Shown: positions 16,844-25,281, counted from the stretch's first letter. The stretch is DNA of 64,000 nt from JALYLC01 sp963743275 (GCA_963743275.1 CAVUPB010000011.1:110745-174744); one strand, 5' to 3'. Made by a program: numbers and translations. Notes: generated from the letters alone by a model not told the origin.

Positions 16844-17145
16844 GCTACGAGCGCCTGGCCGAGCTCGCCCTCCGCGAGGAGCAGCTCGTGGCCGGCGAGC
16901 GCTGGAGCGAGCTCGTCGAGCTCCAGGCAGAGCGCGACGAGACGATCGCGGCGCTGCCGAGCACGGCCGGCCTGGTCGACCTCTCGCTGCTCGAGCATGC
17001 CCTGCTCCGCTCGCGCGCGACCGAGCGGGCGCTCGGCGCCGAGCTCGCCCGCGTGGGCGGCGAGCTCGCGGCGGTGCGGCAGGGAAGGCGCGCGCTCGTC
17101 GCCTACGGCGGCGAGCTGGACGCCCGGCTCGACGCGCGCGCCTAG
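16840..17145 (+). CDS. FliT-like flagellar chaperone candidate
   Basis: A 101-residue helical protein starting at GTG 16840 inside the fliS stop (GTGA). It contains two predicted amphipathic helices (YERLAELALREEQLVAGERW and the LLEHALLRSRATERALGAEL region). Sequence similarity to FliT is too weak to be certain by eye, but the size, helical character and position after fliD-fliS are those of FliT, which binds FliD. It ends the operon. Confidence 0.6.
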   Translation: MSYERLAELALREEQLVAGERWSELVELQAERDETIAALPSTAGLVDLSLLEHALLRSRATERALGAELARVGGELAAVRQGRRALVAYGGELDARLDARA

Positions 17146-17158
17146 AGCCGGCGGCCAC

Positions 17159-17261
17159 GCAACGTCGGGGTCAGACCCCGACGTTGCGCAATGCACGATT
17201 GGGGTCAGACCCCAATCGTGCGGACCGCAAAGTTGGGGTCAGACCCCAATGTTGCGGACCC
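17159..17261. repeat. Three 29-bp palindromic units, cluster C
   Basis: Units lie at 17159-17187, 17193-17221 and 17227-17255, followed by GGACCG- or GGACCC-type hexamers after the second and third. All share GCA-GGGGTCAGACCCC-TGC. The arms differ (ACGTC, CGATT, AAGTT next to the core) and the opposite arm changes with them, apart from one mismatch in the third unit. They fill the gap between the fliT-like gene and the flgB promoter. Confidence 0.9.
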
Positions 17262-17284
17262 GACTCGGCATCACCCGGATGGTC

Positions 17285-17311
17285 TCAACTCACGGCCGGG
17301 GCGGTCGATGA
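17285..17311 (+). promoter_or_regulatory. Sigma-28-type promoter of the flgB-fliI operon
   Basis: TCAA, 15 bp, GTCGATGA, identical in its defined positions to the site before flaG. It lies 72 bp before the flgB ATG. In Proteobacteria basal-body genes are not usually FliA-dependent, so this suggests a different hierarchy, or that these genes also have another promoter. Confidence 0.6.
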
Positions 17312-17382
17312 CCTGCTCGGTCTCAGGGAGCGAGACCGGAGAGCCCACGGACGGGCGCATCCGACAAGGAGCCACTCCGAGC

Positions 17383-17745
17383 ATGGGACTCTTCGACATC
17401 ACGGACCTTGCGCTGCAGCGGGGGCTGAGCGGCGCCGGGCACCGGCAGCAGTTGCTCGCGAACAACCTCGCGAACGTCAACACCCCCGGCTTCAAGCGCT
17501 CCGACCTCGACTTCCAGTCGAGCCTGGCCTCCGCGCTCTCGTCGGACGATCCGACGACCGCCCTCGACTCCATGAGCTTCGAGCCCCAGATCGACACGAC
17601 GAGCAGCATGCGCGCCGACGGCAACAACGTCAGCGCCGACCAGGAGCTGTCGAACATGACCGAGAACGCCGTGCAGTACGAGGCGCTGGCCGCGGTCGAG
17701 AAGGCGCGAATCGGCTGGCTCCGCACCGCGATGGGCGGCTCCTGA
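17383..17745 (+). CDS. flgB: Flagellar proximal rod protein FlgB
   Basis: A 120-residue rod subunit at the proximal end of the axial structure. It begins MGLFDITDLALQRGLSGAG and carries the rod signature LLANNLANVNTPGFKRSDLDF. The C-terminal helix NAVQYEALAAVEKARIG is typical. ATG 17383 is preceded by AAGGAG. It overlaps flgC by one base. Confidence 0.95.
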   Translation: MGLFDITDLALQRGLSGAGHRQQLLANNLANVNTPGFKRSDLDFQSSLASALSSDDPTTALDSMSFEPQIDTTSSMRADGNNVSADQELSNMTENAVQYEALAAVEKARIGWLRTAMGGS

Positions 17746-18158
17746 TGAGCGGCATGTTCGGAGCGCTCGACATCGCGGCGTCCGGCATGGCCGCCGAGCG
17801 GCTGCGTCTCGACGTCACCTCGGCGAACCTCGCCAACGCCGACACGACCCGCGGGGCGAACGGCCAGCCGTACGTCCGCCAGGAGGTCGCGCTGCAGGCC
17901 GGCGGCGTCACGAGCTTCTCGAACGTCCTCTCGGGCGTGCAGGTCGCCGGCATCGTCAACGACCCGAGCCCGCCGCGCCGCGTCTACCAGCCGGGCCACC
18001 CCGATGCCGACGCGAACGGCTACGTCAATCTCCCGAACGTCAACTCGGTCACGGAGATGACCGACCTGATCGCGGAGAGCCGCAGCTACGAGGCCGACAC
18101 GCAGGCATTCCAGACGGCCAAGACGCTGTACTCCAAGACCCTCGACCTCCTTCACTGA
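17745..18158 (+). CDS. flgC: Flagellar proximal rod protein FlgC
   Basis: A 137-residue rod subunit. The N-terminus has LDIAASGMAAERLRLDVTSA and NLANADTTRG. The C-terminus has the family motif GYVNLPNVNSVTEMTDLIAE, then SRSYEADTQAFQTAK. The start overlaps flgB and the stop overlaps fliE by one base, as in the usual flgB-flgC-fliE order. Confidence 0.96.
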   Translation: MSGMFGALDIAASGMAAERLRLDVTSANLANADTTRGANGQPYVRQEVALQAGGVTSFSNVLSGVQVAGIVNDPSPPRRVYQPGHPDADANGYVNLPNVNSVTEMTDLIAESRSYEADTQAFQTAKTLYSKTLDLLH

Positions 18159-18460
18159 TGACGCTTCCGATCCCACCCATCGGCGGCGCCACGCTGCCGT
18201 CGCTGACCAGCGACACCGCGCCCGCGACCGACACCTCGGCCGGCGGCTTCGGCAAGGCGCTCGCGGGCGCGATCGACAAGCTCTCCGCGTCGCAGAACCA
18301 GGCGAGCGACCAGGCGCAGCAACTCGCAACCGGTCAGGCGAAGGACATCTCGTCCGTCGTGCTGTCGGTGGAGCGGGCGAGTCTCGAGCTCCAGCTCGCC
18401 GTCCAGCTCCGCAACAAGGGCGTCGAGGCGTATCAGGAACTCTTCCGGATGCAGGTGTAG
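18158..18460 (+). CDS. fliE: Flagellar hook-basal body protein FliE
   Basis: A 100-residue adaptor between the MS ring and the rod. The C-terminal half (KDISSVVLSVERASLELQL, then QLRNKGVEAYQELFRMQV) is a clear FliE signature. The N-terminal 30 residues are Pro/Thr-rich. It starts on the flgC stop and is followed by fliF after 3 bp. Confidence 0.94.
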   Translation: MTLPIPPIGGATLPSLTSDTAPATDTSAGGFGKALAGAIDKLSASQNQASDQAQQLATGQAKDISSVVLSVERASLELQLAVQLRNKGVEAYQELFRMQV

Positions 18461-18463
18461 CGC

Positions 18464-19999
18464 ATGAACCTGACAAGTCTGCGCGAGACGTGGAACGGCA
18501 TCGACACCCGCGGTCAGCTGACGCTCGCGGCGTCGCTGCTGGCCGTCGTCGGGACGCTGTTCCTCCTCTACACGTTCGCGTCGCGGCCGAGCTACACGAC
18601 GCTCGCGAGCAACCTCCAGCCGGCCGAGACCGCCAAGGCGGAAAGCGCGCTCGGCGCGGCGGGCATCGCCTACAAGACCGAGAGCGGCGGCACGCAGATC
18701 GCCGTCCAGTCGGGCCAGGAGGCGTCGGCGCGCGTCGCGCTCGCCGAGAAGGGCGTGCTCAACGGCAGCCACGTCGGCTTCGAGCTCTTCGACAAGACGA
18801 GCCTCGGCGCGACGGACTTCCAGCAGACGGTCAACTACCAGCGCGCGCTCGAGGGCGAGATCGCCTCGACGATCGAGCAGATCCAGGGCGTCTCGAGCGC
18901 GAGCGTGCAGCTCGTGCTGCCCGAGGCCACGCTGTTTGCGGACCAGCAGGCGAAGGCGACCGCCGGCGTGCTCGTCGACGGCGGCTCCGGCCTCGACGCG
19001 GCGACCATCAGCGGCATCGCCCACCTCACCGCCGCGAGCGTCAAGAGCCTCGACGCCCAGCACGTCACGATCACCGACGAGACCGGGGCGCTGTTGTGGC
19101 CGACGAGCTCCGGCACGGGCCCGACCACATCGGGCAAGCTCCAGGCCGACGCGCTCTACGCCGCGCAGCTGACGGGTCAGATCAACGCGCTCCTCGCCGC
19201 GACGCTCGGTCCCGGCAAGGCGATCGCGCGCGTGCACGCCGATCTGAACGCCGACGAGACGACCATCGACAAGGTCACCTACGCGAAGAGGGGCGTCCCG
19301 CTCACGAAGCAGACGGGCCTCGAGTCGCTCAACAGCAAGGGCGGCGCGCCCGCCTCGCTGCCGTCCGGCGCGAACACCAACACGACGCCGTCGTACGCGG
19401 CGACGGCGGCGGGCGGGAAGAGCCAGTCGCAGTACAAGCACGCGACGAACTCGACGACCTTCGGGGTCGACAAGACGATCAAGCGCAGCGTCCTCGCCCC
19501 CGGCACGATCAACAAGCTCGACCTCGCGCTCGTGGTCGACACCTCGGTGCCCGCGGCCCAGGTCGCGTCGCTGAAGAAGTCGGTCGCCGGCATGGCGGGC
19601 ATCACGCCCTCGCGCGGCGACACGTTCGCCGTGTCGAGGGTCGCGTTCGCCAAGCCGCCGAAGGCGGCGCCGAAGCCCGGCCCGGTCGACGGCCTCATGA
19701 GCGATCCGCTCTCGATGGCGCGCAACGCCCTCATCGGGCTCGGCTCGCTCGTCTTCCTGTTCCTGATGCGCCGGGCGCTCAAGCGCCGCGAGAGCGATCC
19801 CTCGGTGCCGGAGCCCACCTGGCTGCGCGAGATCCAGAGCGGCAGCATGACGGTCGCCCAGCTCGAGTCGGCCGGAGGCCACGTCGCGCTGCCTGCCTCG
19901 GGCTCGAAACAGAGCCCGGCCAGCCGTCAGGTCGAGGAGATGGTGCGCAGCCAGCCCAACGCAGTGGCGAACCAGGTCGCGGCATGGATGAAGGAGTAG
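18464..19999 (+). CDS. fliF: Flagellar MS-ring protein FliF
   Basis: A 511-residue membrane ring protein. Transmembrane helix 1 is at about 20-40 (LTLAASLLAVVGTLFLLYTF). The ring-building motifs include YTTLASNLQPAETAKAESAL, FELFDKTSLGATDFQQTVNY and the RALEGEIASTIEQIQGVSSA segment. Transmembrane helix 2 is at about 415-435 (MARNALIGLGSLVFLFLM). The extreme C-terminus (QVEEMVRSQPNAVANQVAAW) is the FliG-binding tail. Length is a little short of the usual 530-560, mainly in the second periplasmic ring domain. It overlaps fliG by 16 bp. Confidence 0.96.
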   Translation: MNLTSLRETWNGIDTRGQLTLAASLLAVVGTLFLLYTFASRPSYTTLASNLQPAETAKAESALGAAGIAYKTESGGTQIAVQSGQEASARVALAEKGVLNGSHVGFELFDKTSLGATDFQQTVNYQRALEGEIASTIEQIQGVSSASVQLVLPEATLFADQQAKATAGVLVDGGSGLDAATISGIAHLTAASVKSLDAQHVTITDETGALLWPTSSGTGPTTSGKLQADALYAAQLTGQINALLAATLGPGKAIARVHADLNADETTIDKVTYAKRGVPLTKQTGLESLNSKGGAPASLPSGANTNTTPSYAATAAGGKSQSQYKHATNSTTFGVDKTIKRSVLAPGTINKLDLALVVDTSVPAAQVASLKKSVAGMAGITPSRGDTFAVSRVAFAKPPKAAPKPGPVDGLMSDPLSMARNALIGLGSLVFLFLMRRALKRRESDPSVPEPTWLREIQSGSMTVAQLESAGGHVALPASGSKQSPASRQVEEMVRSQPNAVANQVAAWMKE

Positions 20000-21030
20000 C
20001 GACCCGGCCCGCGCCCAGCGGGATCACCCCGCGCCAGAAGGCGGCGATTCTCTGCGTGACGCTCGGCCTCGAGGGCGCGGCGAGCGTGTTCCGGCACCTG
20101 CCCGACGAGCTGGTCGAGCGGCTGGCCGCCGAGATGGTGCGCATCAGCGAGGTCAGCCCCGAGCACGCCGAGCTCGTCCATCGCGAGCTGGCCGAGAACG
20201 TCCTCGCCCACGGCTACCTCGTCGAGGGCGGCGTCCGCTACGCGCGCGAGGTGCTGACGGAGGCGGTCGGCGAGTCGCGGGCGGGGGCCATCCTCAGCCG
20301 GCTCGCGACGTACATGGAGGCGACGCCGTTCGAGTTCCTGCGCGAGTCGTCGCCGGAGCAGATCTCCACCTTCCTGCGCGGCGAGCATCCGCAGACGGTC
20401 GCGCTCGTGATCGTCAACCTGCCGTCGAGTGAGCTCTCGGCCAAGGTGATGCAGCTGATCCCGGCGGCCGAGCAGTCGGATGTCGCGATGCGCATCGCGC
20501 TGATGCGGCAGACCCCGCCCGACGTCGTCAGGGACGTCGCCGGCGTGATGGAGGCGAAGCTCGAGACGGTGCTGCGGCAGGAGTACTCGGCGGCCCGCGG
20601 CGTCGGCTCGCTCGCCGACATCCTCAACAACTCCGATCGCGGCACCGAGCGCAACGTGCTCGAGTACCTCGCGAGCGCGAATCCCGAGCTTGCCGACGAG
20701 GTGCGCGCGCTGCTGTTCGTCTTCGACGACCTGCTCAAGCTCGACGACCGGTCGATCCAGCTCGTGCTCAAGGAGATCGACTCGAAGGATCTCGCGCTCG
20801 CCCTGCGCGGAACCGCCGACGAGGTCAAGGAGCGCATCCTCGCCAACATCTCGCAGCGGGCCGCCGAGATGGTGCGCGACGAGATGACGCTGATGCCGCC
20901 GCAGCGGCGGCGCGTCGTCGAGGAGGCGCAGTCGAAGGTGGTCGCAGTCGTGCGCAGGCTCGAGGATGCGGGGACCATCGTCCTCGTGCGCGGCGAGTCG
21001 GGCGACGCCGAGGACGAGCTCGTCGCATGA
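19984..21030 (+). CDS. fliG: Flagellar motor switch protein FliG
   Basis: A 348-residue rotor protein that couples the MS ring to torque generation. The N-terminal domain (TPRQKAAILCVTLG), the EHPQTVALVIVNLP hinge segment and the armadillo domain are present. In the C-terminal domain, the torque helix appears as DDRSIQLVLKEIDSKDLALAL followed by RGTADEVKERILANISQRAA, with conserved charged residues. The ATG at 19984 lies inside the fliF end; later starts would cut the conserved N-terminal helix. Confidence 0.96.
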   Translation: MDEGVATRPAPSGITPRQKAAILCVTLGLEGAASVFRHLPDELVERLAAEMVRISEVSPEHAELVHRELAENVLAHGYLVEGGVRYAREVLTEAVGESRAGAILSRLATYMEATPFEFLRESSPEQISTFLRGEHPQTVALVIVNLPSSELSAKVMQLIPAAEQSDVAMRIALMRQTPPDVVRDVAGVMEAKLETVLRQEYSAARGVGSLADILNNSDRGTERNVLEYLASANPELADEVRALLFVFDDLLKLDDRSIQLVLKEIDSKDLALALRGTADEVKERILANISQRAAEMVRDEMTLMPPQRRRVVEEAQSKVVAVVRRLEDAGTIVLVRGESGDAEDELVA

Positions 21031-21653
21031 CGCAGCAGCCGTTCGTGTTCGAGCAGCTCGACGAGGGCGCGCTCGTGTCGACCGCCGAGAGCTCGCGCTC
21101 GCGGGCCGCCGAGCTCGTCGCTGCCGCCGAGGTCGCGGCCGCGGGGATCGAGGCGGCCGCGCGCGAGCGCGGCTTCGCCGAGGGGCGCGCCGCGGGCCTG
21201 GTGGCAGCGGACGAGGCACTCGCGGATGTCCGCGCGGCGCTCGACGCCACGGTCGAGGGCCTGGCGGCGGCGCGGGCGGAGTTCGTCGCGGCGGCCGAGC
21301 TGCGCGCGGTCGAGCTGGCGCTCGCGCTCGCCGAGAAGGTGCTGGGCGTGGCGCTGGCCGCCGACCCGGCGCTCGTGTGCGAGGTCGTCGAAGGCGCGCT
21401 GCGCCGACTCAGCGACCTGGACGGCATCGCGATCGAGCTCCATCCGGACGACGTCGAGCTCGTCGGCGCCTGGATCGGCGCCAGCGGCAAGAACGCCCGG
21501 GTGGCGATCGACGTACGGCCGGAGCGCCGCGTCGGCCGCGGCGGCTGCATCGTGCGCACGTCCGAGGGCGCGATCGACGCGCGACTGCCGGAGCAGCTGG
21601 CGGTGGCCGGCGAGCTGCTGCGGGAGGCCTTCCCCGCCGGGCGGCGAGGGTGA
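21027..21653 (+). CDS. fliH: Flagellar assembly protein FliH
   Basis: A 208-residue stator protein of the flagellar ATPase. The N-terminal half is an Ala/Glu-rich coiled coil (about 20-95, including RERGFAEGRAAGLVAADEAL). The C-terminal half resembles the V/F-type ATPase peripheral stalk: LALALAEKVLGVALAADPAL, then IELHPDDVELV and VGRGGCIVRTSEGAIDARL. It overlaps fliG (ATGA) and fliI (GTGA). Confidence 0.9.
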   Translation: MTQQPFVFEQLDEGALVSTAESSRSRAAELVAAAEVAAAGIEAAARERGFAEGRAAGLVAADEALADVRAALDATVEGLAAARAEFVAAAELRAVELALALAEKVLGVALAADPALVCEVVEGALRRLSDLDGIAIELHPDDVELVGAWIGASGKNARVAIDVRPERRVGRGGCIVRTSEGAIDARLPEQLAVAGELLREAFPAGRRG

Positions 21654-22990
21654 CGGCCGCGGCGCTCGAGCCCTACTTCGACGCCGTGCGCACCGCCGAC
21701 CTGATGCGGCACCGCGGCCGCGTCAAGAGCCTGATCGGGCTCGTGATCGAGGCGACCGGACTGCGCGCGGAGGTCGGCGAGCTCTGCACGATCTCCGCCG
21801 GGCGCAGCGCCCAGCCGGTCGCCGCGGAGGTCGTGGGCTTCCGCGACGGCGGCACGCTGCTCATGCCGCTCGGCGACATGCACGGGATCGGGCCCGGCAA
21901 TCCGGTCACGGCGACCGGCCGGCCGTTCCGCGCCCCGGTCGGGGAGCAGCTGCTCGGCCGCGTCCTCGACGGGCTCGGGCGGCCGCTCGACGAGCAGCCG
22001 GCCCCGGCGACCGGCGAGCTGCGCCCGACCGCGGCGCCGCCGCCGCGACCGCTCAGCCGCCGGCGCATCGTGCGGCGGCTCTCGCTCGGCGTGCGCGCGC
22101 TCGACACGCTCGTCCCGTGCGGCACGGGGCAGCGGCTCGGGATCTTCGCCGGCTCGGGCGTGGGCAAGTCGTCGCTGCTCGGCATGATCGCCCGGTCGAC
22201 GACCGCCGACGTCAACGTGATCTGCCTCGTCGGCGAGCGCGGCCGTGAGGTGCGCGAGTTCATCGAGCGCGATCTCGGCGACGCGCTCGCCCATTCGGTC
22301 GTCGTCGTCGCGACCTCCGACGAGCCGGCGCTCGCGCGCATCAAGGCGGCGCTCGTGGCGACCACGATCGCCGAGTGGTTCCGCGACCGCGGCGACGACG
22401 TGCTGCTGATGATGGACTCCGTCACCCGGCTCGCGACGGCGCAGCGGGAGCTCGGCCTCGCGATCGGCGAGCCGCCGGCGGCGCGCGGCTTCACGCCGAG
22501 CGTGTTCGCGCTGCTGCCGCGCCTGCTCGAGCGCGCCGGCCAGAGCGACCGTGGGTCGATCACCGGTCTCTACACCGTGCTCGTCGAGGGCGACGACATG
22601 AACGATCCGGTCGCCGACTCCGTGCGCTCGATCCTCGACGGCCACTGCGTGCTCACGCGCGAGCTCGCGCATCGCAACCACTACCCGGCGATCGACGTCC
22701 TCCAGTCGGTGTCGCGGCTCGCCGGCGAGGTGACGGGGCCCGAGGTGCAGGCGGCGGCCGGGACGCTGCGCGAGCTGCTCGCGCTGCACCGCGAGAAGGC
22801 CGACCTGATCGCGATCGGCGCCTACGTCGGAGGCACCGACGCGCACATCGACCGCGCGATCGCGGCGATGCCGGCGATCGAGGGCTTCCTGCGCCAGCGC
22901 GTGGACGAGCCGTCCCCGGCCGAGCAGTCCGATGCGGCGCTGCTCGACCTCCTCGCGCCCGCGGTGCCGGGCGACGTCGTTCAGGCGTAG
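21650..22990 (+). CDS. fliI: Flagellar export ATPase FliI
   Basis: A 446-residue F1-like ATPase that unfolds and feeds substrates into flagellar export. The Walker A is GSGVGKSSLL, Walker B is DVLLMMDSVTR, and the catalytic Glu lies in LVGERGREVREF. The family signature ARGFTPSVFALLPRLLERAG is present, followed by GSITGLYTVLVEGDDMNDP. GTG 21650 overlaps the fliH stop. The usual partner fliJ does not follow; a small J-domain gene on the opposite strand overlaps its last 10 bp instead. Confidence 0.96.
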   Translation: MTAAALEPYFDAVRTADLMRHRGRVKSLIGLVIEATGLRAEVGELCTISAGRSAQPVAAEVVGFRDGGTLLMPLGDMHGIGPGNPVTATGRPFRAPVGEQLLGRVLDGLGRPLDEQPAPATGELRPTAAPPPRPLSRRRIVRRLSLGVRALDTLVPCGTGQRLGIFAGSGVGKSSLLGMIARSTTADVNVICLVGERGREVREFIERDLGDALAHSVVVVATSDEPALARIKAALVATTIAEWFRDRGDDVLLMMDSVTRLATAQRELGLAIGEPPAARGFTPSVFALLPRLLERAGQSDRGSITGLYTVLVEGDDMNDPVADSVRSILDGHCVLTRELAHRNHYPAIDVLQSVSRLAGEVTGPEVQAAAGTLRELLALHREKADLIAIGAYVGGTDAHIDRAIAAMPAIEGFLRQRVDEPSPAEQSDAALLDLLAPAVPGDVVQA

Positions 22991-23202
22991 ACGTCGATGC
23001 GCGGGCGGCGCGGCGGCTGTGCGGCGGCGCTCGAGGTGACGATCGTGCGGTAGGCGCTCCGCACCTCCGCCAGCGCGCGCAGGTCGCCCGTGCCGGTGTC
23101 GGGATGGAGGTGGCGCAGGCGCGCGCGGTACGCCGAGCGAGCCGCGGCGGGCGTGCAGGCGGCCGGAAGGCCGAGAATCCGGTGGGCGTCCCGCAATTCC
23201 AT
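22981..23202 (-). CDS. Minimal J-domain protein
   Basis: A 73-residue protein consisting almost only of a J domain: LRDAHRILGLPAACTPAAAR, the SAYRARLRHLHPD segment with the HPD tripeptide needed to stimulate Hsp70 (DnaK) ATPase, then LAEVRSAYRTI. It lacks the Gly/Phe, zinc and substrate-binding domains of DnaJ, so it may recruit DnaK to one client. It is convergent with fliI and overlaps its end by 10 bp, in the place where fliJ is normally found. Link to flagellar assembly is only positional. Confidence 0.75.
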   Translation of the reverse strand: MELRDAHRILGLPAACTPAAARSAYRARLRHLHPDTGTGDLRALAEVRSAYRTIVTSSAAAQPPRRPRIDVYA

Positions 23203-23285
23203 CTCGGATCGAAGCTACCACGACTCCCTGGCCGCGGTCGATCCCCGAGCGGCCCGGCCGTCGAGCCGCCCGTGACGGCTCCGCC

Positions 23286-23312
23286 TCACATCCGCGGGCG
23301 TCCGGCCGATTA
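23286..23312 (+). promoter_or_regulatory. Sigma-28-type promoter of fliM-fliY
   Basis: TCAC, 15 bp, GCCGATTA. Seven of eight -10 bases match GCCGATAA. It lies 39 bp before the fliM TTG, with predicted transcription start near 23319. Confidence 0.6.
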
Positions 23313-23351
23313 CCGCGATGAGCGCTTGCACGAGGGAAGAGGGCGAAGCAA

Positions 23352-24335
23352 TTGGCCGGAGATCAGGTGTCGCAGCAACTCTCCGAAGATCAGGTAGCGG
23401 CGCCGGCCGACGCCGGGCGCGGCGGCGCGGTCCCGGGCAAGGCCGCCGAGGCGCCTGCGCGGCGCCAGCGGCGCGTCCGCGAGGTCGATTTCTCGCGCCC
23501 GACGAAGTTCAGCCAGGATCAGCAGCGCCGCATCGGCCACGGCTACGAGGGCTTCTGCCGCTCGGTCTCGACCCAGCTCTCGGCGCAGCTCCACACCGCG
23601 GTCGAGTTCGAGCTGCTCGCGGTCGACCAGCAGAACTGGTCGGCCGCGCTCGGCGAGCTGCCGAAGCCGTCGCTGTATGCCGTCGTCGCGACCGACGCGG
23701 GCCTCAACCTGCTGCTCGGCGTCGAGCTGGCCGCGGTGATGCGCATGATCGAGCGCCTGCTCGGCGGCAGCTTCTCGTCGCCCCCGCTCGAGCGCGAGCC
23801 GACCGAGATCGAGCTCGCACTCGCGCGCCGGCTGCTCGGCACCATGATCGGCCAGCTCTCGCGCGCCTGGGACGAGCTGATCGGAACGACGCTCTCGCTG
23901 CTCGTGCTCGAGACGCAGGCCGCGAACATCCAGCTCGTGCCCTCGAGCGAGCCGACGCTCGCGATCACGAGCGAGATCCGGATGGACGAGCACTCGTTCG
24001 CGTTGACGCTGCTCGTACCGCACCGCTCGATCGAGGCCGATCTCCCGAAGCTGACGGTCGGCCTCTACGGCGATTCGTCCGAGGCGCTCGCGAACACGGG
24101 CGAGGCCGCCTCCGCCCTGCGCAGCGTCACGGTCGAGGTGCGCGCCGAGGTCGGCTCGAGCGCCCTCACGATCGACGAGGTGCTCGCGCTCCGGCCGGGC
24201 GACCTCGTGCGGCTCGGACCGTGCGCCAACGGCGGCACGCTGTTCGCCGAAGCCGTTCCGATCCACCGCACGAAGCCCGGCCGCAGCGGCACGCGCCGCG
24301 CCGTCGAGATCGTCGACCGGATCGACCCGCGATGA
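23352..24335 (+). CDS. fliM: Flagellar motor switch protein FliM
   Basis: A 327-residue C-ring protein. The N-terminus carries LSEDQVAAP, a divergent form of the CheY-binding LSQDEIDAL motif. The CheC-like middle domain begins FSRPTKFSQDQQRRIGHGYE, with FCRSVSTQLSAQLHTAVEFE and MIERLLGGSF. The C-terminal SpoA domain holds VTVEVRAEVGSSALTIDEVL and LRPGDLVRLG. It starts at TTG 23352 after AGAGGG with 8 bp spacing; there is no in-frame ATG upstream that preserves the motif. It overlaps fliY (ATGA). Confidence 0.94.
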   Translation: MAGDQVSQQLSEDQVAAPADAGRGGAVPGKAAEAPARRQRRVREVDFSRPTKFSQDQQRRIGHGYEGFCRSVSTQLSAQLHTAVEFELLAVDQQNWSAALGELPKPSLYAVVATDAGLNLLLGVELAAVMRMIERLLGGSFSSPPLEREPTEIELALARRLLGTMIGQLSRAWDELIGTTLSLLVLETQAANIQLVPSSEPTLAITSEIRMDEHSFALTLLVPHRSIEADLPKLTVGLYGDSSEALANTGEAASALRSVTVEVRAEVGSSALTIDEVLALRPGDLVRLGPCANGGTLFAEAVPIHRTKPGRSGTRRAVEIVDRIDPR

Positions 24336-25177
24336 GCGCCGAGGACACCCTCCTCCCGCTCGGCGAAGCGACGGCCGACGCGGTCGCCGGCGTCCTGGCG
24401 ACGCTCGCGCCCGGCGCGGTCGAGCGCGGGGCGGTCGCGATCGTCGCGACCGGCGCCGACCCGTTCGCGGGCATCGAGCCGCCGGCGGTCGCGGCGAGCG
24501 TCTCGTACGCGGGCGGGGTGCCGGGTGGAAGCGTCTTCGTCACGACGATCGCCGCCGGCCGCCGCCTCGCCGCCGCCGTCACGGGCAGCGAGCAGCCGGC
24601 GGGCGCAGCCGAGCTCTCCGAGAGCGAGCTCGCGGCCGTCTCCGAGGCGATGAACCGGATGATGGCCGCCGCGGCCGGCGCGACGAGGACGCTGCTGGGC
24701 GAGCAGGTCGACGTCACCGCTGCGGTCACGCAGCCGCTCGCCGCTGCGGGCGGGGTGGGCCCAGCCTCCGCCGCGACCGCGCACGCCACGGCCGTCGACC
24801 TCTCGCTCTTCGGCGAGCCGTCGCGGCTCGTGCAGTTCGTCCCGGAGGCGTTGCTCGGCGGCGCTGCGGGCGGACGCGCGGGCGCCGCCCCCGACGCCGG
24901 CGTGCTGCGGGGCGTGAAGCTACGGGTCTGGGCGGAGCTCGGACGCGCCCATCTGCCCGTCGGACGCGCCGTCGGGCTGGGTCGCGGCTCGGTCGTCGAG
25001 CTCGACCGCGAGGTGGACGAGCCGGTCGACGTCTTCGCGAACGGTCACCGGATCGGCACCGGCCGCCTGCTCCTGGTCGAGCAGGGCGAGTGGGCCGTGC
25101 AGCTCGAGCAGCTGTTCTCGACGGATCCCCGCGAGCGGACGGGCCGGGACGACGGGCCGCTCCCGCCGGCCGAGTAA
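24332..25177 (+). CDS. fliY: Flagellar switch phosphatase-type protein FliY/FliN
   Basis: A 281-residue protein larger than FliN (about 100-140). The C-terminal 85 residues are a SpoA/FliN domain (LRGVKLRVWAELGRAHLPVG, VVELDREVDEPVDVFANG, HRIGTGRLLLVE). The N-terminal 180 residues resemble the CheC/FliY phosphatase region: ELAAVSEAMNRMMAAAAG keeps the E-x-x-N pair used to dephosphorylate CheY-P, and LLGEQVDVT follows. It probably forms the lower C ring with FliM and may help terminate CheY signals. It ends the flagellar block. Confidence 0.88.
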   Translation: MSAEDTLLPLGEATADAVAGVLATLAPGAVERGAVAIVATGADPFAGIEPPAVAASVSYAGGVPGGSVFVTTIAAGRRLAAAVTGSEQPAGAAELSESELAAVSEAMNRMMAAAAGATRTLLGEQVDVTAAVTQPLAAAGGVGPASAATAHATAVDLSLFGEPSRLVQFVPEALLGGAAGGRAGAAPDAGVLRGVKLRVWAELGRAHLPVGRAVGLGRGSVVELDREVDEPVDVFANGHRIGTGRLLLVEQGEWAVQLEQLFSTDPRERTGRDDGPLPPAE

Positions 25178-25251
25178 CCGCCGCACTCGCCCGAACCGCG
25201 GACGCTACGGCGCCCGGCCTCGACGCATTCGGGGCCGAAGACCCGCCGCAG

Positions 25252-25281
25252 TTGCATTGACCCGATCTTTATGCCTAGAAT
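25252..25281 (+). promoter_or_regulatory. Promoter of the sugar-acid operon
   Basis: TTGCAT (25252-25257), 18 bp, TAGAAT (25276-25281) fits a housekeeping promoter 60 bp upstream of the dehydratase. A 9-bp inverted repeat, ACCCGATCT (25260-25268) and AGATCGGGT (25321-25329), brackets the downstream region and could be an operator for the GntR regulator. Local G+C is visibly lower than in the genes. Confidence 0.5.
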
